This document shows positions 9,017 to 17,318 of a stretch of DNA of 33,562 nt, one piece after another. The position numbers were made by a program, and so were the translations under genes. The DNA is from an uncultured Pelagibacteraceae bacterium. GTDB lineage: Bacteria; Pseudomonadota; Alphaproteobacteria; Pelagibacterales; Pelagibacteraceae. The stretch covers positions 1 to 33,562 of the forward strand of contig CACOAB010000007.1 of NCBI GenBank assembly GCA_902625125.1, in the 5' to 3' direction. The notes below the pieces were generated by a model that saw nothing but the letters and a program-made list of their open reading frames with translations, was not told the origin of the DNA and did no database searches. Positions within the stretch are counted from its first letter, which is position 1. Each line of letters opens with the position of its first letter.

Positions 9017-10218
9017 TGAAAATACGTCCAGTTATTTTATGTGGCGGTTCTGGTTCAAGACTTTGGCCTGATCAAAAACATCATCAGCCAAAACAATTTA
9101 TTGATTTTGGAAATTGGAATTTATTTGGCAGAACACTAGAAAGGATAAAAAGCCCAATATTTGATTATCCAATCATAAGTACTAATAAGAATTATATTAC
9201 TGATATTAAAAAAAACTTAAAATTAAAAGGTTTTAACAAATACAAAATTGTTCTTGAACCAGCAAAAAGAAATACATCATCTGCTATTCTAAGCTCAGTA
9301 TTAATTAAAGAAATACCCGAGAACCAATCTTTAATTTTTTTAACATCAGATCATATAATTGAGAAAACAAGTATATTTAATAAATCCATTAAACATTATC
9401 AAAAGTATTTGACAGATAAAAATATTTTTATTTTTGGAATCAAACCATCTAATCCATCATCTGATTTTGGTTATTTTTTATCAAAAAGAGTGAATAATAA
9501 AAATAAGGTAACAAAGTTCATAGAAAAACCAAATATAGAAAAAGCAAAAAAAATAGTCAAAAATAATGCTTATTGGAATTCTGGAATGTTTTTTTTAACA
9601 AAAAAATCAGTTATTAATAATTTTAAAAAATATCAAAACAAAAACTTTAAACATTGTTTGAACGCTGTAATTAAATCAAAATTTAGGAATAATATTTATT
9701 ATCTTAACAAAAAAGATTTTTTAAAATGTAAGTCTATTTCATTTGATTACGCTATTTTAGAAAAATCAAAAGATATTAATGCTATAAAATTGAATATACC
9801 TTGGTCTGATTTAGGAAGCTGGAAAGAAATCTGTAAATTATATGATAAATTAAAAAATAAATATCGAAAAAAGAAGAATATTTTTTTTAGACCCTGGGGT
9901 AGCTATACAAATTTATACAATGGTAAAAATTTTTTGATAAAGGAATTAAATGTTAAGTCTAAAGGAGTTTTAAGTCTTCAGAAACACTTTCATCGTGCAG
10001 AGCATTGGGTGGTCACTCAAGGAACTCCAAAAATAACACTTAACAAAAAAAATTTTTTTTTAAAACCTAACGAAACTATTTTTATACCGGCCAAATCTAT
10101 TCACAGAATTGAAAATCCTTTTAAAAGAACAGTTAAAATAATTGAAGCCCAATTAGGATCAATTTTAAAAGAAACGGATATAGTTCGATATCAAGATATA
10201 TATGGTAGAGTTAAATAA
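9016..10218 (+). CDS. Mannose-1-phosphate guanylyltransferase / mannose-6-phosphate isomerase, compact form
   Basis: Bifunctional enzyme (AlgA/ManC/CpsB type) that makes GDP-mannose for surface polysaccharide. The N-terminal nucleotidyltransferase domain has GGSGSRLWP (10-18), PKQF, LTSDHIIE, FIEKP and WSDLGSW (263-269). The C-terminal cupin has RPWGSY (292-297), LSLQKHFHRAEHW and IPAKSIHRIEN with the metal ligands kept. It is 400 residues instead of about 470-480. Only about 22 residues separate LGSW from RPWG, whereas the Pseudomonas AlgA sequence I recall has about 86, so the usual segment (GNV..GDV...LVxVxGLEDxVVVxT) is missing. Its ATG overlaps the ilvD stop by 1 bp, and its end overlaps the convergent xthA by 8 bp. 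Confidence 0.9.
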   Translation: MKIRPVILCGGSGSRLWPDQKHHQPKQFIDFGNWNLFGRTLERIKSPIFDYPIISTNKNYITDIKKNLKLKGFNKYKIVLEPAKRNTSSAILSSVLIKEIPENQSLIFLTSDHIIEKTSIFNKSIKHYQKYLTDKNIFIFGIKPSNPSSDFGYFLSKRVNNKNKVTKFIEKPNIEKAKKIVKNNAYWNSGMFFLTKKSVINNFKKYQNKNFKHCLNAVIKSKFRNNIYYLNKKDFLKCKSISFDYAILEKSKDINAIKLNIPWSDLGSWKEICKLYDKLKNKYRKKKNIFFRPWGSYTNLYNGKNFLIKELNVKSKGVLSLQKHFHRAEHWVVTQGTPKITLNKKNFFLKPNETIFIPAKSIHRIENPFKRTVKIIEAQLGSILKETDIVRYQDIYGRVK

Positions 10219-10987
10219 TTTCTAGTTCAATTGGAGTGTGATCAGACGGTTTTTCTTTTGATCTTGGTTTACTGTTTATTTTAATTGATTTTATATTTTC
10301 TATTAAATTATTTGATAGTAGAAAATGGTCTATTCTCATTCCATAATTTTTCTGCCACGAGCCAGCAAAGTAGTCCCAAAATGTAAACTCTTGTTTTATT
10401 TTATTTTTAAAACGATATACATCTTTAAAACCTAAATTAATCAATTCCCTATATTTCTTTCTAATTTCTAATCTACCCAATGCGTCGTTCTCATATCTTT
10501 TAAAATCATGAACATCTATTTCTTCAGGAATAATATTAAAATCTCCAGCGATAAGAATATTTGAGTTTTTTTGAATTTTCTTTTTAACTTTAGTAATAAA
10601 TCTATTCAACCACACTTTTTTATATTCATATTTTTCTGTATCCACGGGGTTACCATTAGGAACATAAATATTTATTAATTCTATCTTTTTTTTTTTTAGT
10701 TTTAATTCAGCAGCGATAACTCGAGATTGTTTTAAATCATCTTCTATAAAGTTATTATTAATATTATCTAATTCAAGCTTAGAAATAATTGCCACGCCAT
10801 TATAACTTTTTTGACCAAATACATATGATAAGTAACCTAATTTCTTGAACTCATCGATTGGAAAATTTTCGTTTTGGGTTTTGATTTCCTGCAATAAGAG
10901 TATATCTGGAGTAGAATCTTTAATATAATTTTTAATGTTTTCTATTCTAGCTCTTACAGAGTTTACGTTCCAAGATATTATTTTCAT
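10211..10987 (-). CDS. xthA: Exodeoxyribonuclease III (AP endonuclease)
   Basis: Mg-dependent AP endonuclease and 3'-5' exonuclease of base excision repair. With the start at 10987 (MKIISWNVNSVRARI) the protein is 258 residues, normal for the family; a further in-frame ATG 30 bp upstream lies inside erpA and is rejected. Motifs of the EEP superfamily are visible: N in SWNVNS, catalytic E in LLQEIKT, YVPNG, GDFN (Asp and Asn of the active site), RIDHFLLS and the terminal SDHTPIE (catalytic Asp-His). Its start overlaps the erpA stop as TAATG, so translation is coupled. The convergent mannose enzyme overlaps its 3' end by 8 bp. Confidence 0.96.
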   Translation of the reverse strand: MKIISWNVNSVRARIENIKNYIKDSTPDILLLQEIKTQNENFPIDEFKKLGYLSYVFGQKSYNGVAIISKLELDNINNNFIEDDLKQSRVIAAELKLKKKKIELINIYVPNGNPVDTEKYEYKKVWLNRFITKVKKKIQKNSNILIAGDFNIIPEEIDVHDFKRYENDALGRLEIRKKYRELINLGFKDVYRFKNKIKQEFTFWDYFAGSWQKNYGMRIDHFLLSNNLIENIKSIKINSKPRSKEKPSDHTPIELEII

Positions 10988-11301
10988 TATATGGAAAAAG
11001 AAAGACCACATCCGCAAGACGCAGTAGCCTTAGGATTATTAATTACAAATGCCTCACCAATCATCTCTTTTTTAAAATCAACTACCGAACCAGAGATTAT
11101 CTCAAGTGAGGATTTGTCAATAATAGCTTTCCCAAAAATTATGTCATCATCATTTGATTTTGTGTCAAAGCTAAAATTATATTTAAATCCAGAACAACCA
11201 CCGCCTTGAACAGTGATTCTAAAAAATTTTTTCTCTTCACCTTTAGTTATCATATTTATTTGATTTAAGGCTTGATCTGTAAAATTTAATTTCTTTTCCA
11301 T
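10987..11301 (-). CDS. erpA: Iron-sulfur cluster insertion protein, ErpA/HesB family
   Basis: A-type carrier that hands Fe-S clusters to target enzymes. With the start at 11301 (MEKKLNFTDQAL) it is 104 residues; the longer in-frame option reaches into dgt and has a non-conserved extension. The three cluster-binding cysteines are in GGGCSGFKY and the terminal SCGCGLSF. Gene order erpA-xthA divergent from dgt is conserved in Alphaproteobacteria, which favours the ErpA name over IscA, although these two are hard to separate by motif. Only 38 bp separate its start from that of dgt. The Fe-S enzyme IlvD encoded nearby is a plausible client (inference). Confidence 0.92.
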   Translation of the reverse strand: MEKKLNFTDQALNQINMITKGEEKKFFRITVQGGGCSGFKYNFSFDTKSNDDDIIFGKAIIDKSSLEIISGSVVDFKKEMIGEAFVINNPKATASCGCGLSFSI

Positions 11302-11320
11302 AAACGATATATATTTAGTA

Positions 11321-11334
11321 TATAATCTATGAGG
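11321..11334 (+). promoter_or_regulatory. Possible -10 box and Shine-Dalgarno of dgt
   Basis: A perfect TATAAT at 11321-11326 is followed by GAGG at 11331-11334, 5 bp before the dgt ATG. If the TATAAT is used, transcription would start inside or right after the GAGG, so the two signals conflict: either the mRNA is nearly leaderless or the TATAAT is chance in AT-rich DNA. No good -35 box is visible 16-18 bp upstream. Confidence 0.35.
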
Positions 11335-11339
11335 TAAGC

Positions 11340-12479
11340 ATGCAAAAAAAATCAATTAGAAATTTATCTAAATTTGCCGTCCCACTTAAGTCTAGAGGAA
11401 GATTTTTTAAAGAAAAAAAAACTGATTTAAGGAACGATTTTCAAAGGGATAGGGATAGAATTATCCATTCAACTGCATTTAGAAGATTAAAGCACAAGAC
11501 CCAAGTTTTTGTAAATACATCGGGAGATCATTTTAGAACAAGAATTACTCACTCTCTTGAAGTATCTCAAATAGCAAGAACACTATCTAAGTTTTTTAAT
11601 TTGAACGAAGATTTGTCAGAAACTTTGAGCTTAGCACATGACTTAGGGCACACTCCGTTTGGTCATGCAGGAGAAGAAGCTTTAAATTACTGTATGAAAG
11701 ATTATGGAGGTTTTGATCATAATATTCAAACATTAAGAATTATAACAATACTAGAAAATAGATATTATGAATTTAAAGGTCTTAATCTTTCAATTGAAAC
11801 ACTAGATGGTCTAATTAAGCATAATGGGCCTGTTAAAGATTTAACTAAATTGAATAAAATTTTAGGAAATAATTTTTTTAAAAGAAAAATTAATTTTGCT
11901 TTAAGCTCATCTTTAGAGGCACAGATTGCATCTATATCAGATGATATAGCTTACAATAGTCATGATCTTGAAGATGGATTAAAATCTAATTTATTTAATT
12001 TAAATCATTTAAAAGATATACCTATGCTTAATGAAATTATATTAAAACATACTAAAAAATTACAGAACCATTCAATAGATTTAGTAATTAGACAGATTAT
12101 AAGAGAAGTGATTAATGCGATGGTTAGCGATGTTATAAATACAACTAAGAAGAATATAAAGCTATATAAGATTAAAAGCTTGAGTGATATTTACAAAACA
12201 AAAAAACAATTAGTTGCCTTTTCTAAGAGTATGCAAAAATTTGATAAAAAAATTAAAAGCTTTTTGAAACAAAAAATGTATTTTCACAAAAGTGTTAACT
12301 CAAATACTAATTACGGAAAAAAAGTGTTAACAAAACTATTTTTACAAATTAAAAAAAATCCAAAAAAATATATAAATATTAAAAAATATAGTAATTCAAA
12401 TACAGAGCGAATTATTTGTGATTATATTGCTGGTATGACTGATAGATATGCAATAAATCTATATAATCAAATAAAATGA
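11340..12479 (+). CDS. dgt: Deoxyguanosinetriphosphate triphosphohydrolase-like HD-domain protein
   Basis: HD-superfamily phosphohydrolase that removes triphosphate from dNTPs, so helping balance the nucleotide pool. The 379 residues start with the family pattern RDFQRDRDRIIHS-type and FRRLKHKTQVF (about 47-57), then the HD metal site: H71 (THSLEVSQIARTL), H100-D101 (LAHDLGHTPFGHAGEEAL) and a later Asp in SISDDIAYNSHDLEDGL. This matches the type 2 (dGTPase-like) subfamily found next to argS in Alphaproteobacteria. The actual substrate range of this subgroup is not established for SAR11. It overlaps argS by 4 bp (ATGA), so it is the first gene of a long operon. Confidence 0.93.
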   Translation: MQKKSIRNLSKFAVPLKSRGRFFKEKKTDLRNDFQRDRDRIIHSTAFRRLKHKTQVFVNTSGDHFRTRITHSLEVSQIARTLSKFFNLNEDLSETLSLAHDLGHTPFGHAGEEALNYCMKDYGGFDHNIQTLRIITILENRYYEFKGLNLSIETLDGLIKHNGPVKDLTKLNKILGNNFFKRKINFALSSSLEAQIASISDDIAYNSHDLEDGLKSNLFNLNHLKDIPMLNEIILKHTKKLQNHSIDLVIRQIIREVINAMVSDVINTTKKNIKLYKIKSLSDIYKTKKQLVAFSKSMQKFDKKIKSFLKQKMYFHKSVNSNTNYGKKVLTKLFLQIKKNPKKYINIKKYSNSNTERIICDYIAGMTDRYAINLYNQIK

Positions 12480-14197
12480 ATATTTTTGATCACCATTTAT
12501 CTGAGATTAAGAAATTAGTAATTGCTGAGAAAGACTCATTAAAATTAGACAATGTTGACAATTTGCAAGGGGTAAATTTGGAAATACCACCTGAACATTT
12601 CAATTATGATTTATCTTGTAACGTTGCTATGGTTCTAGGAAAAAAAAATAAGATAAATCCAAAAGCATTAGCAGCCAAATTTAAAGATGTTTTATTAATT
12701 AATATTGATAATTTTTCAGAAGTTGACATAGCCGGTCCTGGTTTTCTAAATATAAAACTCTCAAAATCTGCATTATTAAATAATATTAGTTTAATTCTAA
12801 AAAATAAAATTTATGGTTCCTATAAAAGTAATGAAACTTATAATATTGAGTTTGTTTCAGCTAATCCAACCGGACCAATGCACGTAGGGCATTGTAGAGG
12901 TGCAATTTACGGAGATGTTTTAGCAAATTTGTTAATGTTTAACGGAAACAAAGTTACTAAAGAATATTATATAAATGATTATGGTGGTCAAATTAAAAAT
13001 TTTGTTGAGTCTGTTTATTTACGAATAATAGAAATCAAATATAAAAAGAAATTTCCAAACAATGAAAATCTATATCCAGGAGTCTATGTAAAAGATATTG
13101 CTGAAAAGATCATAAAACAAAACATTAGTATGGATTTTAAAGATTTTGAAAAAAATTACGAATTTTTAAAGCAGGAGTCATTAAATGCTTCAATGGAATT
13201 AATTAAAAACGACTTAAAGCTCCTAGGCATTAAACATGATAACTTTTTTTCAGAAACAGATATAGTAAATAAAGATCTAGTTAATAAAACAATTAAACTA
13301 CTTAAAGAAAAAAAATTTGTTGAAGAAGGTTTTCTTCAACCTCCCAAAGGTGAGTCCACAGAAAATTGGAAAAAAATCAAAAGATTGATTTTTAAATCTT
13401 CATTGTTTGGAGATGATGCTGATAGGGCGCTTCAAAAAAATGATGGATCTTGGACATATTTTGCTAATGACGTTGCTTATCATATGGATAAAGTAAATAG
13501 AAATTATAAGAATTTAGTCAACATACTTGGTGCGGATCATACAGGTTACATAAAAAGAATTACTGCTGCAGTTTCAGCTTTATCTGATAACAAAGTTAAA
13601 CTTAACTGTAAGGTTTGCCAACTAGTGAAACTATATAAAGATGGATTACCTTTTAAAATGTCTAAAAGAGCTGGAGAGTTTATTTCTGTTAAAGATCTTT
13701 TAAATGAAGTAGAAAAAGATCAAATAAGATTTATGATGCTTAACAGAAGTAACGACGTTGAATTAGATTTCGATTTCAACAAAGTAAAAGAAAAAACAAA
13801 AGATAACCCTGTGTTCTATGTTCAATATGCGTTCGCAAGAATTAATTCTCTTTTAAGAGCAGTCAACCTAAGTTTATCTAATCAAATTGAGTTGAATGAA
13901 AGTAGTATTAAATTTAATGACATGGAACTTAAAATTATTAGAAAAGTTTTTGAATGGCCAAAAATAATAGAATCCACGTCAAGAAAATTTGATCTACACA
14001 AAATACCTTTTTATTTGTATGAATTGTCAACTCTTTTTCATGCTTATTGGAGTAAGGGTAATGAAGACAAAGATTATAAGTTCATAATTAAAGAAAAAAT
14101 TGCAAGGAAAGAAATTTTACTAATAATAAATCTTGTAGCTATTGTAATTCAAAATGGTATGAGAATTTTAGGAGTGTCACTTCCTGAGAAAATGTAA
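12476..14197 (+). CDS. argS: Arginyl-tRNA synthetase
   Basis: Class I synthetase that charges tRNA-Arg. The 573-residue length is normal. It has the N-terminal Add-1 domain with DLSCNVAMVLGK and GPGFLNIKL, the HIGH motif as HVGH (136-139 in SANPTGPMHVGHCRGA), YGGQIKNF, GADHTGYIKR, KMSK at 394-397 (canonical, as in many bacterial ArgS), and the C-terminal DALR anticodon-binding domain ending GMRILGVSLPEKM, a very typical ArgS terminus. It overlaps dgt by 4 bp and the next small gene by 1 bp (TAATG), indicating translational coupling. Confidence 0.97.
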   Translation: MNIFDHHLSEIKKLVIAEKDSLKLDNVDNLQGVNLEIPPEHFNYDLSCNVAMVLGKKNKINPKALAAKFKDVLLINIDNFSEVDIAGPGFLNIKLSKSALLNNISLILKNKIYGSYKSNETYNIEFVSANPTGPMHVGHCRGAIYGDVLANLLMFNGNKVTKEYYINDYGGQIKNFVESVYLRIIEIKYKKKFPNNENLYPGVYVKDIAEKIIKQNISMDFKDFEKNYEFLKQESLNASMELIKNDLKLLGIKHDNFFSETDIVNKDLVNKTIKLLKEKKFVEEGFLQPPKGESTENWKKIKRLIFKSSLFGDDADRALQKNDGSWTYFANDVAYHMDKVNRNYKNLVNILGADHTGYIKRITAAVSALSDNKVKLNCKVCQLVKLYKDGLPFKMSKRAGEFISVKDLLNEVEKDQIRFMMLNRSNDVELDFDFNKVKEKTKDNPVFYVQYAFARINSLLRAVNLSLSNQIELNESSIKFNDMELKIIRKVFEWPKIIESTSRKFDLHKIPFYLYELSTLFHAYWSKGNEDKDYKFIIKEKIARKEILLIINLVAIVIQNGMRILGVSLPEKM

Positions 14198-14460
14198 TGA
14201 AAAAAGTTATTAAATTTTTTTTTCTATTATCGGTTTTTTCTTTTTTTTTAATCACTTATAAATTTTATTCCTCAAATAAGAATATTGAAGCTAAAGATTT
14301 TAATAGAAATAATATAAATGATATTATCAATAAAAAGATTTCAAATTTACCTATTTTGGAGAATGATACTAATAATGTTATTGAATTTAATGACGGTTTT
14401 TCAAATGAAATTAATAATGATAAACCTAGAAGTTTCTGGAATTTGTTAAAGTCTGAATGA
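14197..14460 (+). CDS. Small membrane-anchored protein in the SPOR-protein slot
   Basis: An 87-residue protein: positive N-terminus (MKKVIK), one hydrophobic span at about residues 7-22, then an Asn/Asp/Glu-rich hydrophilic tail that should be periplasmic. I recognise no domain. Many Alphaproteobacteria have, exactly between argS and nagZ, a larger single-span protein with a C-terminal peptidoglycan-binding SPOR domain. This gene keeps the position, direction, membrane anchor and linker-like tail but has no room for a SPOR domain of about 70-80 residues. I infer that it is a reduced descendant. It overlaps argS by 1 bp and nagZ by 4 bp (ATGA), so it is translated as part of the operon and has not simply decayed. 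Its overlaps could also make it a mere coupling element. Confidence 0.75.
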   Translation: MKKVIKFFFLLSVFSFFLITYKFYSSNKNIEAKDFNRNNINDIINKKISNLPILENDTNNVIEFNDGFSNEINNDKPRSFWNLLKSE

Positions 14461-15401
14461 AAAGAAAAGCTATAATTATAAGTATTAAAGGGCATAAATT
14501 AAGCAGTAAAGAGAAATTGCTTTTAATGAAAGAAAAGCCATGGGGATTAATATTATTTAAGAGAAATTTTAGATCATCAATTCAAGCTCATAAATTGATC
14601 ACTAATATAAAAAGATTAACAAAGGATAAAAAATTTCCAATTTTGATTGATGAAGAAGGTTCGTCCGTGTCAAGATTAAGAAACATTTTTAATCATAATA
14701 TTGATGCTTATTATTTTGGAAATCTTTATAAAAAGGATAAAAAAATCGCTATAAGACTTTATGAAAACTATTTAGAGTCTTTATGTAATAAATTAAGTAA
14801 AATTGGAGTTAATATAAACACCATACCTGTGCTTGATGTTTTAAGAAAAAATACGAATAAAATAATAGGAAAAAGAAGTTTTTCAGAAAATATAAAAATC
14901 GTAAAAAAATTAGGTGAAATTACAATTAGAAAGTGCCATTCGCAAAATATCGCTACGGTAATTAAACATATTCCTGGCCATGGCTGCACATCAGTTGATA
15001 GTCACTTGAGCATGCCAAAGGTAAATTTTAACGAAAAGGAATTAGAAAAAAAAGACTTTTATCCTTTTAAATATACAAAAGCAAAATTAGCTATGACAGC
15101 ACATATACATTATCTTAAAATTGACTCCAAAAATATTTCCACTTTTTCAAATAAAGTTATAGAAAAAATAATAAGGAAAAAAATTGGTTTCAAAGGGATC
15201 CTTATGTCTGATGATATATCTATGAAAGCTCTTAAATATGATCTGATCACTAATGCGAAAAAGTCATTAGCAGCTGGGTGCAATTTAGTTTTGTATTGTG
15301 CTGGAAACATAAAGGACAACTTTAAATTGATTAAAACCGTTCCTTATATTGATAAATTTACTATAAAAAAAACATCAGAAATTTATAAAATTTTAAGGTA
15401 A
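14457..15401 (+). CDS. nagZ: Beta-N-acetylhexosaminidase, glycoside hydrolase family 3 (NagZ-like)
   Basis: Family 3 glucosaminidase that removes N-acetylglucosamine from muropeptides during peptidoglycan recycling. The 314 residues have WGLILFKRNF, LIDEEGSSVSRL (bacterial LIDQEGGRVxRL), KHIPGHG with the catalytic histidine loop and DSHLSMP, and the nucleophile region GILMSDDISMKAL. The GGRV part of the substrate motif is changed to GSSV, a mild divergence. There is no signal peptide, so it acts in the cytoplasm. It follows the SPOR-slot gene with a 4 bp overlap and precedes scpA by 8 bp, the standard alphaproteobacterial order. Confidence 0.92.
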   Translation: MKRKAIIISIKGHKLSSKEKLLLMKEKPWGLILFKRNFRSSIQAHKLITNIKRLTKDKKFPILIDEEGSSVSRLRNIFNHNIDAYYFGNLYKKDKKIAIRLYENYLESLCNKLSKIGVNINTIPVLDVLRKNTNKIIGKRSFSENIKIVKKLGEITIRKCHSQNIATVIKHIPGHGCTSVDSHLSMPKVNFNEKELEKKDFYPFKYTKAKLAMTAHIHYLKIDSKNISTFSNKVIEKIIRKKIGFKGILMSDDISMKALKYDLITNAKKSLAAGCNLVLYCAGNIKDNFKLIKTVPYIDKFTIKKTSEIYKILR

Positions 15402-15409
15402 AATTATTT

Positions 15410-16144
15410 ATGGAATCAAAAAACATTAATCAAATTTCTATCAACATACCTAACTATAGTGGACCGCTTGATGTTTTGCTTGATCTAGCAAAGTCACAAA
15501 AAGTGGATCTTGCAGAAATATCAATAACCAAACTTGCTGATCAATTCTTAGAATTTATTAAAAAAAATGAAAATTTAAACTTAGAGTCTGCATCTGAATA
15601 TTTATTAATGGCAACATGGTTGGCATATTTAAAATCAAAATTACTTCTTCCTGAAGATGAAACAGATGATTTTAAAGCTTTAGAGGTAGCTAAAAAACTT
15701 AAGTTGCAATTAAAAAAACTTGAACTTATAAGAATTTTGTCAGATCAAATGTTACAAAAAAAAAGATTAGGTGTTCATATTTTCACAAGAGGAATGAAAG
15801 GTGGAATAAGATCAATCAAAACTCCAATGTATGACGTCTCTCTTTATGAGCTTTTAAAGAGTTACGCCGGAATTCAAATGCAGAAAACTTTTCAAAATAT
15901 AAGTATTCCTAAATTACCTGTTTTAACCACAGAGGAAGGTATTAAACAAATTAAAAATAATATTGATAAAATTGGAGATTGGAAAAATATTATCGAATTA
16001 ATTCCAAAATTTTATTTAAAAAATGAAATGAAAAAAACAGGTATTGCAGGTATTTTTTCTGCAAGTTTAGAGTTGACTAAAGAAGGGTTAATAAAGATGT
16101 CACAAAATAAAGTTTTCGATGATTTAATGGTTAAAAAAAACTAA
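15410..16144 (+). CDS. scpA: Segregation and condensation protein A
   Basis: Kleisin subunit of the SMC-ScpAB condensin that organises and segregates the chromosome. The 244 residues open with the typical YSGPLDVLLDLAKSQKVDLAEISITKLADQF, then a hydrophobic helix region YLLMATWLAYLKSKLLLP(ED), and end with a winged-helix C-terminus (FSASLELTKEGLIKMSQ). The early YSGPLDVLLDLA is a ScpA hallmark. It lies 1 bp ahead of scpB, its partner. The smc gene is not in this window. Confidence 0.95.
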   Translation: MESKNINQISINIPNYSGPLDVLLDLAKSQKVDLAEISITKLADQFLEFIKKNENLNLESASEYLLMATWLAYLKSKLLLPEDETDDFKALEVAKKLKLQLKKLELIRILSDQMLQKKRLGVHIFTRGMKGGIRSIKTPMYDVSLYELLKSYAGIQMQKTFQNISIPKLPVLTTEEGIKQIKNNIDKIGDWKNIIELIPKFYLKNEMKKTGIAGIFSASLELTKEGLIKMSQNKVFDDLMVKKN

Positions 16145-16145
16145 A

Positions 16146-16835
16146 ATGGTAAATAAGAAAAAAAATAATATTATTAGTTTCCCATCTTCTCCATCAAAAT
16201 TAGAAAGACAAGTCGAGGCAATCTTATTTGCTGCATCAGAACCTTTGGATATAGAGACTATCGAAAAAAGAGTTCAAACATCTACTAATATTAAAAAAAT
16301 ATTAGAAAACTTAAAAAAAATATATAAAACTCGTGGTATAAATCTAGTAAGTATTAAAAACAAATGGTCTTTTAGGACCGCCGAGGACTTATCAAGATTA
16401 ATGTCTTTGCAGAAATCAACTCAAAGAAAATTATCAAAAGCTACCATAGAAACATTATCGATCATTGTTTATCATCAGCCAGTGACTAGATCAGAAATTG
16501 AAGAAATAAGAGGTGTTTCTTTTGCTTCAAATACACTTGAAATCTTACTTGAACTTAACTGGGTTAGACCTGCAGGAAGAAAAGATGTTCCCGGGAAACC
16601 TATACAGTATGCAACGACAGAAAATTTTTTGAATCATTTTAATATTCAAAAACTATCAGATTTACCAACAATCGAAGAGCTTGGATCTGCAGGTCTTATA
16701 GATACTAGTAGTATCGATCAATCCATATTTGGAACAGGTAAATTTTTTAAAGAACAATCAATTAATAAAAATCAAAATAATATTTATGAGGATATTGATG
16801 AAGCTATTAAAAAAGCTCCAGAGGAAGAAAAATAA
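16146..16835 (+). CDS. scpB: Segregation and condensation protein B
   Basis: Winged-helix partner of ScpA in the condensin complex. The 229 residues include VEAILFAASEPLDIETIE (first winged helix), LSKATIETLSIIVYHQPVTR and EIEEIRGVSFASNTLEILLE (second winged helix, hallmark A-x-x-E-x-L-x-I-I-A-Y-x-Q-P pattern) and VPGKPIQYATTENFLNHF. The C-terminal tail is acidic and Asn/Gln-rich and probably disordered. It is 1 bp after scpA; a 39 bp gap follows before tatA. Confidence 0.95.
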   Translation: MVNKKKNNIISFPSSPSKLERQVEAILFAASEPLDIETIEKRVQTSTNIKKILENLKKIYKTRGINLVSIKNKWSFRTAEDLSRLMSLQKSTQRKLSKATIETLSIIVYHQPVTRSEIEEIRGVSFASNTLEILLELNWVRPAGRKDVPGKPIQYATTENFLNHFNIQKLSDLPTIEELGSAGLIDTSSIDQSIFGTGKFFKEQSINKNQNNIYEDIDEAIKKAPEEEK

Positions 16836-16874
16836 ACATATTTATTTAAGTTAAATTATTGTATATAAATACGT

Positions 16875-17075
16875 ATGGGAAATATTGGATGGACAGGTAT
16901 AATAATAATAGCCATTTTGGTTGTTATTCTTTTTGGAAAAGGAAAAATTTCAAGCATTATGGGTGACCTAGCCAAAGGTATTAAAAGTTTCAAAAAAGGC
17001 ATGTCAGATGACAATTCTTCAGGAAACGATAACCCTGATAATAATTCAGATAACTCAAATTCTGAAAATAAATAA
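16875..17075 (+). CDS. tatA: Sec-independent translocase protein TatA
   Basis: Pore-forming subunit of the twin-arginine export system. The 66-residue protein has an N-terminal membrane span (residues about 5-20), the hinge [20 protein letters not shown] with the conserved FG and basic amphipathic helix, and an acidic Ser/Asn/Asp-rich tail. It heads tatA-tatB-tatC. The 39 bp before it has a TATAAA-like run (16864-16869) very near the ATG that could be a promoter element, but it may just be AT-rich DNA. Confidence 0.96.
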   Translation: MGNIGWTGIIIIAILVVILFGKGKISSIMGDLAKGIKSFKKGMSDDNSSGNDNPDNNSDNSNSENK

Positions 17076-17081
17076 CCTCAT

Positions 17082-17318
17082 ATGCCTCAAATAGGTTGGT
17101 TAGAGATTTTAGCGATAGTAATTATTGCAATATTAGTTTTAGGTCCAAAAGAATTTCCTATAGCTCTTAAAAAAATTGGATCATATTTTGGTAAATTAAA
17201 AAACACTCTTAGTAGTTTTCAAAGAGAGTTAAATTCAGTTACCGATAAGATTGATATTGAAAAAGATATAGAAAGTCAGAAAGAAAATAATCAAAAAAAC
17301 ATAAAAAATGATGAATGA
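17082..17318 (+). CDS. tatB: Sec-independent translocase protein TatB
   Basis: Receptor-side partner of TatC in twin-arginine export. The 78 residues have an acidic residue in the membrane segment (MPQIGWLEILAIVIIAILVL), GPKEFPIALKKIG at the hinge (TatB-type GP/E rather than the TatA FG) and an amphipathic helix then a charged tail. It is short compared with the roughly 130-200 residues of many TatB proteins because the C-terminal tail is reduced. It is 6 bp after tatA and overlaps tatC by 11 bp. Confidence 0.93.
   Translation: MPQIGWLEILAIVIIAILVLGPKEFPIALKKIGSYFGKLKNTLSSFQRELNSVTDKIDIEKDIESQKENNQKNIKNDE

Noticed and set aside
10991-11209. 72-codon plus-strand frame antisense to erpA
   Set aside because: Its sequence only mirrors erpA codons; no start signal or recognisable domain.
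11302-11355. Longer erpA start inside dgt
   Set aside because: Adds 18 non-conserved residues; the ATG at 11301 matches the family start.
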